Shown: piece by piece, positions 24,004-32,768 of the stretch
How the letters are laid out: the number at the start of each line of letters is the position of its first letter
Numbering within the stretch: the first letter of the stretch is position 1
Assembly: GCF_003846175.1 (NCBI RefSeq)
Contig: NZ_ML123045.1
Coordinates: 301,705-361,708 of the forward strand
Origin: Streptomyces sp. ADI95-17
GTDB taxonomy: Bacteria > Actinomycetota > Actinomycetes > Streptomycetales > Streptomycetaceae
Length of the DNA stretch: 60,004 nucleotides
Direction: 5' to 3'
The notes under the pieces: generated by a model
Database searches by the model: none
What the model was told of the DNA's origin: nothing
Seen by the model: the letters and a program-made list of their open reading frames with translations, nothing else
Made by a program: the position numbers and the translations under genes

Positions 24004-24813
24004 GTGCCCGAGGGACACACGATCCACCGCCTCGCGGACGACCACCGGGACAGGTTCGCCGGACGCCCGGTGCGGGTGAGCAGCCCGCAGGGCAAGTTCG
24101 CCGCGGGCGCCGCGCTGCTCGACGGCCGGCCCCTCACCGACGTGGACGCCCACGGCAAGCACCTCTTCCTCGGCTTCGGGGGCGCCGACTGGGTCCACAT
24201 CCACCTGGGCCTGTTCGGCAAGCTCGGATTCGGTACGGTCCCGGCCCCGCCGCCCACCGACACGGTCCGGCTGCGACTGCTGAACGAGGAGCACCACGCG
24301 GATCTGCGCGGCCCGACGGCATGCGCGCTGATCACCGAGCCGGAGAAGCGCGCGATACACGAGCGCCTCGGACCGGACCCGCTGCGGACCGACGAGGACG
24401 GCGAGCGGGCCTGGCGGCGGATCTCGCGCAGCCGGATCACCGTCGCGGCCCTGCTGATGGACCAGAAGATCATCTCGGGGGTCGGCAACGTCTACCGCGC
24501 GGAGGTGCTGTTCCGGCACGGGATCGACCCGTACCGCCTCGGCAGGGACCTCACTCGCGCGGAGTGGGACGCGATCTGGGCGGACCTGGCGGTGCTGATG
24601 CGCGAGGGCGTGCGGAACAACCGGATCGACACGGTCCGCCCCGAGCACATGCCGGAGGCGATGGGCCGCCCGCCGCGCGTCGACGACCACGGCGGCGAGG
24701 TGTACGTCTACCGCAGGGCCCGGCAGTCCTGCCACATCTGCGGCGGCGAGATCCGCACCGCCGACCTCGCCGCCCGCAATCTCTTCTGGTGCCCGGGGTG
24801 CCAGAAGCGGTAG
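24004..24813 (+). CDS. Fpg/Nei family DNA glycosylase (endonuclease VIII-like)
   Basis: The 269-residue bifunctional glycosylase/AP lyase excises oxidized bases. After the GTG start the mature protein begins Pro-Glu-Gly-His (catalytic Pro and Glu). The helix-two-turn-helix segment is DQKIISGVGNVYRAEVLF, and a zinc finger CxxC...CxxC (CHICGG...CPGC) ends the protein. GAGGAG precedes the GTG. Pro-Glu-Gly-His rather than Pro-Glu-Leu-Pro favours the Nei side of the family. Confidence 0.9.
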   Translation: MPEGHTIHRLADDHRDRFAGRPVRVSSPQGKFAAGAALLDGRPLTDVDAHGKHLFLGFGGADWVHIHLGLFGKLGFGTVPAPPPTDTVRLRLLNEEHHADLRGPTACALITEPEKRAIHERLGPDPLRTDEDGERAWRRISRSRITVAALLMDQKIISGVGNVYRAEVLFRHGIDPYRLGRDLTRAEWDAIWADLAVLMREGVRNNRIDTVRPEHMPEAMGRPPRVDDHGGEVYVYRRARQSCHICGGEIRTADLAARNLFWCPGCQKR

Positions 24814-24838
24814 AAGGCTCCTGGTGCCCCTCCCGGTA

Positions 24839-26071
24839 CTAGAACCCGCGCGGCAGCCACGGCGCCACGTCGGACAGGAACGCCGACGACGCCTCCGCCA
24901 GCGCGCCCTCCCGCAACTCCCGCACCCGCCCGGCCAGACCCAGCGAGCTCAGCGACTCGCCGCCCAGATATGCCGAGCCCAACTCCCTTACCGAGAGCTC
25001 CAGATCGGCCGGGTCATCGGTCCGGCGACAGGACGCGACGCCCTTCTCGTCGGCCGTGAGCCGCCAACGCCCCTCGTTCCAGGGGCAGAACGCGTCCTCC
25101 ACCTCGAACACCACGTCCAGCGGGCCCCGGTACGTCCGGGCCTCCAGCGCCGCACCCAGCTCCACCAGGCGCACATGGAGCGAATCGCGGACCCGGATGT
25201 TGCACCGCCGCACGTCCGACACCAGGTGCAGCACCGCGTCGTCGACCGGCCGGTTGCGGGCCACGACCGTCGTCATCAGGTCGATCTCGAAGACGAACCG
25301 CCACAGCGCCGCGTACGCCGCCGGGTCCAGGGCGGCCAGGTCGTTGACCACGACGGTGCCCTTGGGGCCGGACGGCTCCCACTCCGGCTTGATGTGGTAC
25401 GTCACATTGCCGACGATCTCCCCGTCCCGCTCCGCCAGCACGCACTGCTGTGGTGAGGAGCCCTGACGGTTGGCGACCGGGTCGACCATGGGCTTGCGCT
25501 CCCAGCCGGGCGCGTGGACCGGGACACCGGGACGGCCGGAGACCAGCCGCTCGTACACGCTCTCGCACGCGGCCATCGCCTCGTCCGGCTTCGCGTGGCG
25601 CAGCCGCACCTCGTCCGTGCCCGGCGGCACGTCCAGCCGGATCCGGTCCTTCTCGATCGTCATGGACATCTGCCGCGAGGCGGCGCCGTAGCCGAACCGG
25701 CCGTAGATCGCCGGTTCCGAGGCCGTCAGTACGGCGAACGGCTCGCCCAGCGCACGGATGTCGTCCAGCTGCCGTCGCATCATCGAGGTCAGCAGCCCAC
25801 GCCTGCGGTGCGTGGAGGCGACGCTCACCATCGTGATCGCGGCGGCGGGCACCAGCGCCCCGCCCGGCACCGCGACCCGGAAGCTGAACGCCCCCGCCGT
25901 GCCGACCACGTCGTCACCGTCCCAGATGCCGAGCGACCGCTCGTGCTCGGTCAACTGCTCGAACAGCTCGCGCTCCTCGGGAGTCTCCGGGTCCCCGCCG
26001 AACGCCAGCTCAAGACACTCGAACCATCGGTTCCATTCGGACGGACGCAGTACGCGAAGCTCAGTAGTCAT
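24839..26071 (-). CDS. Eis-like GNAT N-acetyltransferase
   Basis: The 410-residue protein has the Eis architecture: an N-terminal GNAT domain with the acetyl-CoA loop STHRRRGLLTSMM, a second degenerate GNAT domain, and a C-terminal SCP2-like domain. The chain ends RGF, the free C-terminal carboxylate that acts as base in Eis enzymes. Mycobacterial Eis acetylates amines of aminoglycosides and lysines. Whether this one confers resistance cannot be deduced. It converges on the glycosylase and diverges from the SpoIIE phosphatase. Confidence 0.87.
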   Translation of the reverse strand: MTTELRVLRPSEWNRWFECLELAFGGDPETPEERELFEQLTEHERSLGIWDGDDVVGTAGAFSFRVAVPGGALVPAAAITMVSVASTHRRRGLLTSMMRRQLDDIRALGEPFAVLTASEPAIYGRFGYGAASRQMSMTIEKDRIRLDVPPGTDEVRLRHAKPDEAMAACESVYERLVSGRPGVPVHAPGWERKPMVDPVANRQGSSPQQCVLAERDGEIVGNVTYHIKPEWEPSGPKGTVVVNDLAALDPAAYAALWRFVFEIDLMTTVVARNRPVDDAVLHLVSDVRRCNIRVRDSLHVRLVELGAALEARTYRGPLDVVFEVEDAFCPWNEGRWRLTADEKGVASCRRTDDPADLELSVRELGSAYLGGESLSSLGLAGRVRELREGALAEASSAFLSDVAPWLPRGF

Positions 26072-26163
26072 GGGCCATGCCTACCAGGGGCGAGGCACTG
26101 CGGGCGACCCGATTTCGAACGCATTGTCATGGGGTCCCCCTGCACCTCGGGCCGCCGGGTGGA

Positions 26164-26176
26164 TAAGGTCCCCGCA
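26164..26176 (+). promoter_or_regulatory. Leaderless-type -10 element of the SpoIIE phosphatase gene
   Basis: TAAGGT (26164-26169) sits seven bases before the ATG at 26177, so transcription would begin at or next to the start codon. No conventional ribosome-binding site is otherwise required. Confidence 0.5.
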
Positions 26177-27322
26177 ATGGCCCGTCGCGCAGGAGCAGAC
26201 ACGTACCCGGCCCGATTGCGGAAATCGGCGCACCGGGCACGCGTCGCGCTGCGCAAATCCGGTGTCGACTACTTCCGCGGCGACGGATCGGACTGGATCG
26301 CGCTGGCCGGTCTGCTGCTCACCATCCCGGCCATCACCTGCGCCACCCTCTTCGACGCGGTGTGGTGTTCCCCGGCCGCGCTCGTCCTGCCGATCGTCGC
26401 GGGCGGCCTGCTGCTGCGCCCGGCCAGCCTGCTGGGCCTGTACGCGACCGCCGCCACCGCCCTGATCGTGGAGTCGGTCGCGCTGGGCCCGTACGGCGAC
26501 GGCCCGGCCCGGGTGACCCCCGGCATCGTCCTGGTGGTCGCGGCCTGCGGCTTCTTCGGGCTGATCCTCGCCCAGTTCCGGGCCAGGGTCGGGGTGCCGT
26601 GGCGGCGCGGCGGCACCATGCTCTTCGACCTGCGCGAACGCATCCGGGTACAGAGCGCCCTGCCCCGGCTGCCGCAGGGCTGGCACCGCGAGATGGCGCT
26701 GCGCCCGGCGGGCGGGCAGTCCTTCTCCGGGGACTTCGTCGTCGCCGCCCGCACCAACGGCGGACGCACCCTGGAGGCCGTACTCACCGATGTCTCCGGC
26801 AAGGGCATGGACGCGGGCTCCCGCGCCCTCCTGCTGTCCGGCGCCTTCGGCGGGCTGCTCGGCTCGCTGCCCCCGCACGGCTTCCTGCCGGCGGCCAACG
26901 GCTATCTGCTGCGCCAGGACTGGGACGAGGGATTCGCCACCTCGATCCATCTGGTCCTGGACCTCGATTCGGGCGACTACGAACTCCTGTCGGCCGGGCA
27001 CCCGCCGGCCCTCCAGCTCCACTCGGGCAGCGGCCAGTGGGAGGAGAAGGCGGCCGAGGGGCCGTTGCTGGGGGTGTACGACGGGGCTGAGTTCGACGCC
27101 GTGAAGGGCTCGCTGGCCCCCGGCGACGTGCTGATGCTGTTCACGGACGGCCTGGTCGAGGCGTCCGACCGGGACATCGCGGAGGGCATCGACCGGCTGA
27201 CCGGCGAGGCCGACCGCTATGTCGCCACCGGCTTCGAGGGCGCGGCCTGGCATCTGATCGAGGCGTGCGCCAAGGACGTCAACGACGACCGGGCGCTGCT
27301 GCTGCTCTCGCGCAGATCCTGA
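26177..27322 (+). CDS. Membrane-anchored PP2C/SpoIIE-type serine phosphatase
   Basis: The 381-residue protein has an N-terminal segment of three to four transmembrane helices (about residues 35-140), then a SpoIIE phosphatase domain. Metal-binding acids are visible in SGDFVVAA, LTDVSGKGMDAG, and VLMLFTDGLVEA. There is no PAS, GAF or HAMP sensor, so any signal would have to enter through the membrane part. Such enzymes dephosphorylate anti-sigma-factor antagonists in Streptomyces. No antagonist or anti-sigma gene is adjacent. Confidence 0.87.
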   Translation: MARRAGADTYPARLRKSAHRARVALRKSGVDYFRGDGSDWIALAGLLLTIPAITCATLFDAVWCSPAALVLPIVAGGLLLRPASLLGLYATAATALIVESVALGPYGDGPARVTPGIVLVVAACGFFGLILAQFRARVGVPWRRGGTMLFDLRERIRVQSALPRLPQGWHREMALRPAGGQSFSGDFVVAARTNGGRTLEAVLTDVSGKGMDAGSRALLLSGAFGGLLGSLPPHGFLPAANGYLLRQDWDEGFATSIHLVLDLDSGDYELLSAGHPPALQLHSGSGQWEEKAAEGPLLGVYDGAEFDAVKGSLAPGDVLMLFTDGLVEASDRDIAEGIDRLTGEADRYVATGFEGAAWHLIEACAKDVNDDRALLLLSRRS

Positions 27323-27406
27323 ACCGCGGGACACCGGCGCCTCCGGGCACGGGCCGACCGGGCCGAAGCCCGCCCCCCCCGTACCCGGAACGCCACGGGT
27401 GCCGGC

Positions 27407-28597
27407 TCAGGCAGGGACCGAGAGCTTCCCGGGTTCGCTGTCACTGTCCTCACCCCGGCCCCGCCCGCCCGGCAGGACGCGGGCCAGCCAGTGCGAGCGC
27501 CCGGCCGCCAGCGGTGCGAGCACCGCGAGGAGCAGTACGTAGCCCGCGATGAACGGGGAGAGCCGCTCGTCCAGCCCGGCGGCCGCCGCCATCGTGGCGA
27601 GGATCAGGGCGAACTCGCCGCGCGCCACCAGCGTGGTGGAGATGTTCGCGGTGGCCTGCGGACCGAACGAGTAGACCTTCGCGGCGGCGATTCCGGCGCA
27701 TACGTTCATCACCAGGGTCACCGCGACGGCGGCCAGCACCGGCCACAGCACGGTCGGCAGATCGCCCGGGTCGATGGAGAGCCCGAAGGCGAAGAAGAAG
27801 ATCGCGCCGAAGGCGTCCCGCAGCGGGTGGACCAGCTTGAGGATGCGTGGCCCGGAGGTCGTGCTGCCGAGCATCAGGCCGACCATGAAGGCGCCGATCG
27901 CGTCCGCGACCCCGAACCACTCCGATACGCCGGCCACCAGGACCGCGGCGCCGAGGAAGGAGATGACCAGGAGTTCGTCGTCCCGGGTGTTGATCAGCTT
28001 GCCGATGACCCTGGTGCCGAACCGGGCGGCCAGCGCGAGCAGCAGCAGGAAGCCGAAGGCCTTGCCGCCGTCGACCGCCGCGGCCGAGAGGCTGTCGGCG
28101 CCCGACAGGATGGGCTGGAGGGCGGCCAGGTAGAGGGCGAGGAAGACGTCCTCGACCACGATGATGCCGAGGATCGGCTTGGTCTCCGGGTTGCCGATCC
28201 GGCCCAGGTCGACCAGGACCTTGGTGACGATGGCGGAGGACGAGATGCCGAGCACACCGGCGAGGACCAGCGCCTCGGACGTGCCCCAGCCGAGAGCGAA
28301 GCCGAAGCCGAGCCCGGCGCCGACGTTCAGGGCGAGATAGGTGCCACCGGCGATCGCCATCTTGCGGCCGCCGGTCTTGAGGTCGTCGAGGTGGAATTCG
28401 AGACCGAGGTAGAAGAGCAGCAGCACCAGACCGAGCGCGGAGAGCATCTCCAGCTCGTGCGGGTCGGCGACGAGCACGATCCCGGGGGTGTGCGGGCCGA
28501 GCAGGATTCCGGCCAGGATGAACAAGGGGATGGTCGGCAGTCCGATGCGGCTGCCGACGCGGGCGAGAACGGCGGCAGCCAGGAAGGCGCCTCCCAT
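27407..28597 (-). CDS. Cation/proton antiporter, CPA2 (KefB-like)
   Basis: The 396-residue membrane protein has about 11-12 helices. The CPA2 core is visible in FILAGILLGPHTPG, the LFYLGLEFHL segment and GVLGISSSAIVTKVLVDLG, plus VVEDVFLAL. It lacks a cytosolic TrkA-N domain, and no separate regulatory subunit lies beside it. ATG 28597 is the only usual start after an in-frame stop about 17 codons upstream, although homologous-looking residues (HADTLIA) precede it. Na+ or K+ exchange is likely; which ion is unknown. Confidence 0.83.
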   Translation of the reverse strand: MGGAFLAAAVLARVGSRIGLPTIPLFILAGILLGPHTPGIVLVADPHELEMLSALGLVLLLFYLGLEFHLDDLKTGGRKMAIAGGTYLALNVGAGLGFGFALGWGTSEALVLAGVLGISSSAIVTKVLVDLGRIGNPETKPILGIIVVEDVFLALYLAALQPILSGADSLSAAAVDGGKAFGFLLLLALAARFGTRVIGKLINTRDDELLVISFLGAAVLVAGVSEWFGVADAIGAFMVGLMLGSTTSGPRILKLVHPLRDAFGAIFFFAFGLSIDPGDLPTVLWPVLAAVAVTLVMNVCAGIAAAKVYSFGPQATANISTTLVARGEFALILATMAAAAGLDERLSPFIAGYVLLLAVLAPLAAGRSHWLARVLPGGRGRGEDSDSEPGKLSVPA

Positions 28598-28892
28598 GGC
28601 GATGAGCGTGTCTGCGTGTCCGATGAGCCCGGCCCTTCGTTAGGTCAAGAGAGTGTCAAGAAAGCGTCAGTAATTAGTTTACCGAATGATTGACCTTGCA
28701 AGTGTGTACCCCCTCAAGACGCCGGCCCCAGGACCCCCGCCCCGACCTGCGCGGATCCGCCTCCCCCCGGGCGGACCTGGGGTTTTCCCCACCCCCGATC
28801 CGCCAGCAGCCGCCATGTTCCCGATCCGCCCGGATCCGTAGGTTCGAATCACGGTCGAAGAAGCGGCCGTCGAGCAACGAAAGGCGGACACC
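28598..28892. other. Divergent intergenic region with A/T-rich centre
   Basis: These 295 bp lie between the antiporter (minus) and the ABC exporter (plus). The centre at about 28640-28700 is A/T-rich and holds three 11-bp repeat units (28643-28675). The remainder is G/C-rich and shows no gene. Confidence 0.45.
28643..28675. repeat. Three tandem 11-bp units, PHO-box-like
   Basis: GGTCAAGAGAG, TGTCAAGAAAG and CGTCAGTAATT lie head to tail at 11-bp spacing and share xGTCA. Streptomyces PhoP binds 11-bp direct repeats with a related G(G/T)TCA core. The fit is good in the first unit and degrades after it, so this is a candidate only. It lies 45 bp upstream of the antiporter start. Confidence 0.35.
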
Positions 28893-29738
28893 ATGGGGCT
28901 GCGACGCAGCAGGCAGCGCGCGCAGGGCGGGCAGTACACGGCGGACTTCCACCACGGGCCCGTGCCCGTGGACCTCGCCGTCGAACTGCGCGGTGTCCGC
29001 AGGCAGTACGGCCGCGGCGGCTCCGTCGTCCACGCGCTGCGGGGCATCGACCTCGCCCTCCCGCGCGCCACCTTCACCGCCGTGATGGGCCCCTCCGGCT
29101 CCGGCAAGTCGACCTTCCTCCAGTGCGCGGCCGGACTCGACCGCCCCACCGAGGGCTCCGTACGCCTCGGCGGCACCGAGATCACCGGCATGAGCGAGAA
29201 CCGGCTCACCGAACTGCGCCGCACCCGCCTCGGCTTCGTCTTCCAGTCCTTCAACCTGCTGCCGTCCCTCACGGTCGAGCAGAACGTCGTCCTGCCGATG
29301 CGCCTGGCCGGCCTGCGCACCGGCTCCGCCCGCAGCCGCCGCGAAGCCACCGAGATGCTCACCCGGGTCGGCCTCGGCGACAAGGGCGGCCGCCGCCCCG
29401 CCCAGCTCTCCGGTGGCCAGCAGCAGCGCGTCGCCGTCGCCCGCGCCCTGGTCACCCGCCCCGACGTGATCTTCGCCGACGAGCCGACCGGCGCCCTCGA
29501 CACCACCACCGCCGCCGAGATCCTCGCCCTGCTCCGCAACGCGGTGGACGGCCTCGGCGCCACCGTCGTCATGGTCACCCACGACCCGGCCGCCGCCGCC
29601 TACGCCGACCAGGTGCTCTTCCTCGCCGACGGCGCGATCGCGGACCGCCTGCCGCGCGCCGGTGCCGGGCAGATCGCCGCCCGGATGGCCGCACTGACCG
29701 CCCGGACCGTCCCCGCCCACGCAGGAGCAGCAGCCTGA
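28893..29738 (+). CDS. MacB/LolD-type ABC transporter ATP-binding protein
   Basis: The 281-residue ATPase has an N-terminal extension of about 30 residues, Walker [11 protein letters not shown]-loop [14 protein letters not shown], signature [13 protein letters not shown], Walker [13 protein letters not shown] and the switch MVTHDP. [13 protein letters not shown] and DEPTGALD are hallmarks of the MacB/LolD class that works with FtsX-like permeases. Its stop overlaps the permease start by one base (TGATG), so the two are coupled. Confidence 0.92.
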   Translation: MGLRRSRQRAQGGQYTADFHHGPVPVDLAVELRGVRRQYGRGGSVVHALRGIDLALPRATFTAVMGPSGSGKSTFLQCAAGLDRPTEGSVRLGGTEITGMSENRLTELRRTRLGFVFQSFNLLPSLTVEQNVVLPMRLAGLRTGSARSRREATEMLTRVGLGDKGGRRPAQLSGGQQQRVAVARALVTRPDVIFADEPTGALDTTTAAEILALLRNAVDGLGATVVMVTHDPAAAAYADQVLFLADGAIADRLPRAGAGQIAARMAALTARTVPAHAGAAA

Positions 29739-32218
29739 TGTTCAGCCCGCACGCCCCGAACGGCCTCGCCCGCGCGGCCGTCCGCTTCAAACCCTCGTCG
29801 TTCATCGGGACCTTCGTCGCGCTCCTGCTGGCTGCGGCGATCGTCTCCGCCTGCGGGATCCTGCTGGAGACCGGCCTGCGCGCCTCCGTCCCCGCCGACC
29901 GCTACGCCAAGGCCCCCGTGGTGGTCGCCGCCGACCAGCAGATCCACATGACGGTGGGCAGCGGCGACGGCGCGTACGACGCCGCCACCCCCGTACCGGA
30001 CACCGCGCGACTCCCCGAATCCCTGGTGGGCAAGGCCGCCTCGGCCTCCGGCGCGGCGGCCGCGATCGGGGACGTGAGCTACCCCGTACGACAGGGCGGC
30101 ACCCCCCTCACCGCCCACGGCTGGGGCTCCGCCGCCCTCACCGGCACACGGCTGCTCACCGGCGAGGCGCCCGGGACCGGCGAAGTCGTCGTCCCCACCG
30201 GCACCGAGGCCCGGGTCGGCGAGCGGATCACCCTCGACACCCCCGCGGGCGCACGGGAGTTCCGCGTCGCGGGCACCACCGCCACCGACGCCACCGCCTG
30301 GTTCGCCGACCGCCAGGCCGTCGAGCTCTCCGGCCACCCCGGCCGGGTCGACGCCATCGCCGTGCTCGCCACCCGGGGCACCGCCACCGACACCCTCGCC
30401 GGCCAGGTGCGCGAGGCCGTCGGCCACACCGCCCGTGCCGAGGTCCACACCGGTGACGGCCGGGGCGCCGTCGAGGACGCGGAACTCGCGGGCGCCACGG
30501 AACTCCTCGTGGGCCTCGGCGGATCCTTCGGCGGCGTCGCCACCATGGTCGCCGTCTTCACCGCCGCCGGTACGGTCGCCCTCTCCGTCGGCCAGCGCAG
30601 CCGCGAGTTCGCCCTGCTGCGCGCCATCGGCGCCACCCCGCGCCAACTGCGCCGCTCCATCGCCACCGAATCCCTGCTCATCGCCCCGCTTGCCGGAGCA
30701 CTCGGCTGCCTGCCCGGAATCGCCCTGGCCCACTGGTGGTTCGGGCAGCTCCAGGACCGGGGAGCCATCCCCGGCCCCGTCGATCTGCACGTCTCCTGGC
30801 TGCCGCCGGCCATCGCCACGGCCGCCACGATGCTCACAGCGCTGTGCGCCGGATACTTCGCCGCCCGCAAGCCGTCGAAGAGCAAGCCGGGGCAGGCCCT
30901 CGCGCAGTCCGCCGTGGAACGCCCCCCGTTCGGCTGGATCCGCACCCCGCTCGGCATCGCCGCCCTCGTCGGCGGCGGAATCTTCGCAGGCGTCGCCGCG
31001 TCCACGAGCGGCGGCGACGCGGCGAACGCCGCACTCGGCGTCGTCATGTTCTTCATGCTCGCGGTGGGCCTGCTCGGCCCGCTGATCGCCCGGATCTGCG
31101 CCGCCGTCATCGGCCTCCCACTGCGCGCGGCAGGCGCGTCGGGCTCACTGGCCGCCGCCAACTCCCGGACGAACTCGCGCCGCCTGGCCTCCGCGATCAC
31201 CCCGATCGTGCTCGCCATGGCCTTCTCCTCCACGCTCGTCTTCATGCAGACCAGTGAGGAGCGGGTGATCGCTCACCAGCAGCGTGACGCCATCACCGCC
31301 GACCACATCGTCTCCGCCCCGGGCCCACTCGCCTCCGACGCGACCGAACGGGCCGCCGCCACACCCGGTGTCACGACCGCCGTCGGGCTGCTCCGCAGCT
31401 CCGTCCTGGTGCCCATCGGATCGGGCGGGGACCGCACGCTCCAGAGCACCTCCGCCCAGGGGATCACCGGCTCCGGCAGCGACCTCGCCGAGGTCCAGGA
31501 CCTCGACGTCAGGACCGGATCGCTCACCGGCCTGCGGCCCGGCACCGTCGCCATCGACACCACCCTCGCCGGCTCCACGAAGGTCGGCACCGGCGACCGG
31601 CTGTCCCTGCGCCTCCCGGACGGCACCAAGGCGAACCCGAAGATCGTCGCCGTCTACGGACGCGGCCTCGGCACCAGCCTCGTCACGTTCCCCGCGGCCG
31701 ACCTGAAGGCCCACCTGACCTCGCCCTACGCCTCCGACATCCTGGTACGGGCCACCCCCGCCGCAGCGCAGAAACTCACCGCGCTGGGCACCGTCACCGA
31801 CCGCTCCGGCTACGCCGCCGCACAGGACAAGAACCGCGAGCTCAACGCCTGGGCCAACACCGTCATGGCCGCGGTGCTCGGCGGATTCGCCGCCGTCGCC
31901 GCCGTCAACACCCTGGTGATGACCGTCCTGGACCGCCGCCGCGAACTGACCATGCTGCGCCTGGTCGGCTCCACCCGCCGCCAGGTCATGGGCATGATCC
32001 GCTGGGAGGCGCTGCTGGTCACCGTGGCCGGCGCCGCGCTCGGTATCGCCATCGCACTGGCCACGCTCTTCCCGATGATGAAGGGCCTGACGGGCGAGTC
32101 GCCGTACATCCCGCCGGCCCTGCTCGGGACCTTCGTCGCCGCGACCGTCGGCCTCGGCCTCGCCGCCGCCCTGATCCCGGCCCGGGCGGCCCTGCGCACA
32201 TCGGCCGCCCGTCCGTAG
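29738..32218 (+). CDS. FtsX-like ABC transporter permease
   Basis: The 826-residue membrane protein has an N-terminal helix, a large extracytoplasmic loop (about residues 45-250), an FtsX domain (VGQRSREFALLRAIGATPRQLR), a central helix bundle, a second extracytoplasmic loop, and a second FtsX domain near the C terminus (LDRRRELTMLRLVGSTRRQV). The duplicated FtsX layout is typical of the actinobacterial export type that handles lipids, peptides or antibiotics by mechanotransmission. It is coupled to the ATPase. No two-component system is adjacent, so the inducer is not apparent. Confidence 0.9.
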   Translation: MFSPHAPNGLARAAVRFKPSSFIGTFVALLLAAAIVSACGILLETGLRASVPADRYAKAPVVVAADQQIHMTVGSGDGAYDAATPVPDTARLPESLVGKAASASGAAAAIGDVSYPVRQGGTPLTAHGWGSAALTGTRLLTGEAPGTGEVVVPTGTEARVGERITLDTPAGAREFRVAGTTATDATAWFADRQAVELSGHPGRVDAIAVLATRGTATDTLAGQVREAVGHTARAEVHTGDGRGAVEDAELAGATELLVGLGGSFGGVATMVAVFTAAGTVALSVGQRSREFALLRAIGATPRQLRRSIATESLLIAPLAGALGCLPGIALAHWWFGQLQDRGAIPGPVDLHVSWLPPAIATAATMLTALCAGYFAARKPSKSKPGQALAQSAVERPPFGWIRTPLGIAALVGGGIFAGVAASTSGGDAANAALGVVMFFMLAVGLLGPLIARICAAVIGLPLRAAGASGSLAAANSRTNSRRLASAITPIVLAMAFSSTLVFMQTSEERVIAHQQRDAITADHIVSAPGPLASDATERAAATPGVTTAVGLLRSSVLVPIGSGGDRTLQSTSAQGITGSGSDLAEVQDLDVRTGSLTGLRPGTVAIDTTLAGSTKVGTGDRLSLRLPDGTKANPKIVAVYGRGLGTSLVTFPAADLKAHLTSPYASDILVRATPAAAQKLTALGTVTDRSGYAAAQDKNRELNAWANTVMAAVLGGFAAVAAVNTLVMTVLDRRRELTMLRLVGSTRRQVMGMIRWEALLVTVAGAALGIAIALATLFPMMKGLTGESPYIPPALLGTFVAATVGLGLAAALIPARAALRTSAARP

Positions 32219-32227
32219 AGTCGGCCC
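32216..32227 (+). promoter_or_regulatory. Leaderless-type -10 element of the HD-hydrolase gene
   Basis: TAGAGT (32216-32221) lies six bases before the ATG at 32228, and its first three bases are the stop codon of the FtsX permease. Transcription could therefore start at the ATG although the genes are almost contiguous. Confidence 0.45.
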
Positions 32228-32734
32228 ATGACCGAGCCGCACGCACACCTGACCCTGGCCGAAGTCGAGGCGATCGCCCGCGAGGCCCACGCCGAGCAGC
32301 GGGACAAGGCGGGACGCCCGTACACCGAGCACCTTGCCGCGGTCGCCGAGGGAGTACGGATCCGGGGCGGCAGCGACGAACAGATCGCCGCGGCCTGGCT
32401 GCACGACGCGGTCGAGGACGACGCGCTGTCGGCCCGGTGGCTCGCGGAGGCGGCGCTGCCGCAGCAGGTGAAGGACATGGTCCTCGCCGTCACCAGACGT
32501 GACGGCGAGGACCTCCGTGCGTACACCCGGCGCATCCTGGATACCCCGGGCGCCCTGCTGGTCAAGGAGTCCGACCTGGCGCACAACGCGGACCCGGCCC
32601 GCCTCGCCGTGCTGGAACCGGCGACCCGTACCCGGCTGACCGAGAAGTATGCGCAGGTACGGACGATGCTGGGGCTCACCCCGGGCGAATCGCCCGCCGA
32701 GCAATCGGTTCAAGCCAACACGGCGAAGGACTGA
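32228..32734 (+). CDS. Small HD-domain hydrolase, RelA/SpoT-HD (MESH1-like)
   Basis: The 168-residue single-domain protein has the HD-type metal residues in order: an early His (REAHAEQRDKAGRPYTEHL), AAAWLHDAVEDD (HD pair and ED), and LVKESDLAHNAD near the end. This order matches the hydrolase half of RelA/SpoT enzymes and the stand-alone MESH1 group, which degrade (p)ppGpp. No synthetase domain is present. The activity is an inference from motif order; other nucleotide substrates are possible. Confidence 0.72.
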   Translation: MTEPHAHLTLAEVEAIAREAHAEQRDKAGRPYTEHLAAVAEGVRIRGGSDEQIAAAWLHDAVEDDALSARWLAEAALPQQVKDMVLAVTRRDGEDLRAYTRRILDTPGALLVKESDLAHNADPARLAVLEPATRTRLTEKYAQVRTMLGLTPGESPAEQSVQANTAKD

Positions 32735-32741
32735 TCCACTT

Positions 32742-32768
32742 CTCCGCCCGGCTCAGAGCCGGGCGGAG
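32742..32768. terminator. 13-bp hairpin between converging genes
   Basis: CTCCGCCCGGCTC (32742-32754) is the exact inverse complement of GAGCCGGGCGGAG (32756-32768). It serves as terminator for the HD gene and also encodes the last codons of the converging acyltransferase. Confidence 0.7.
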
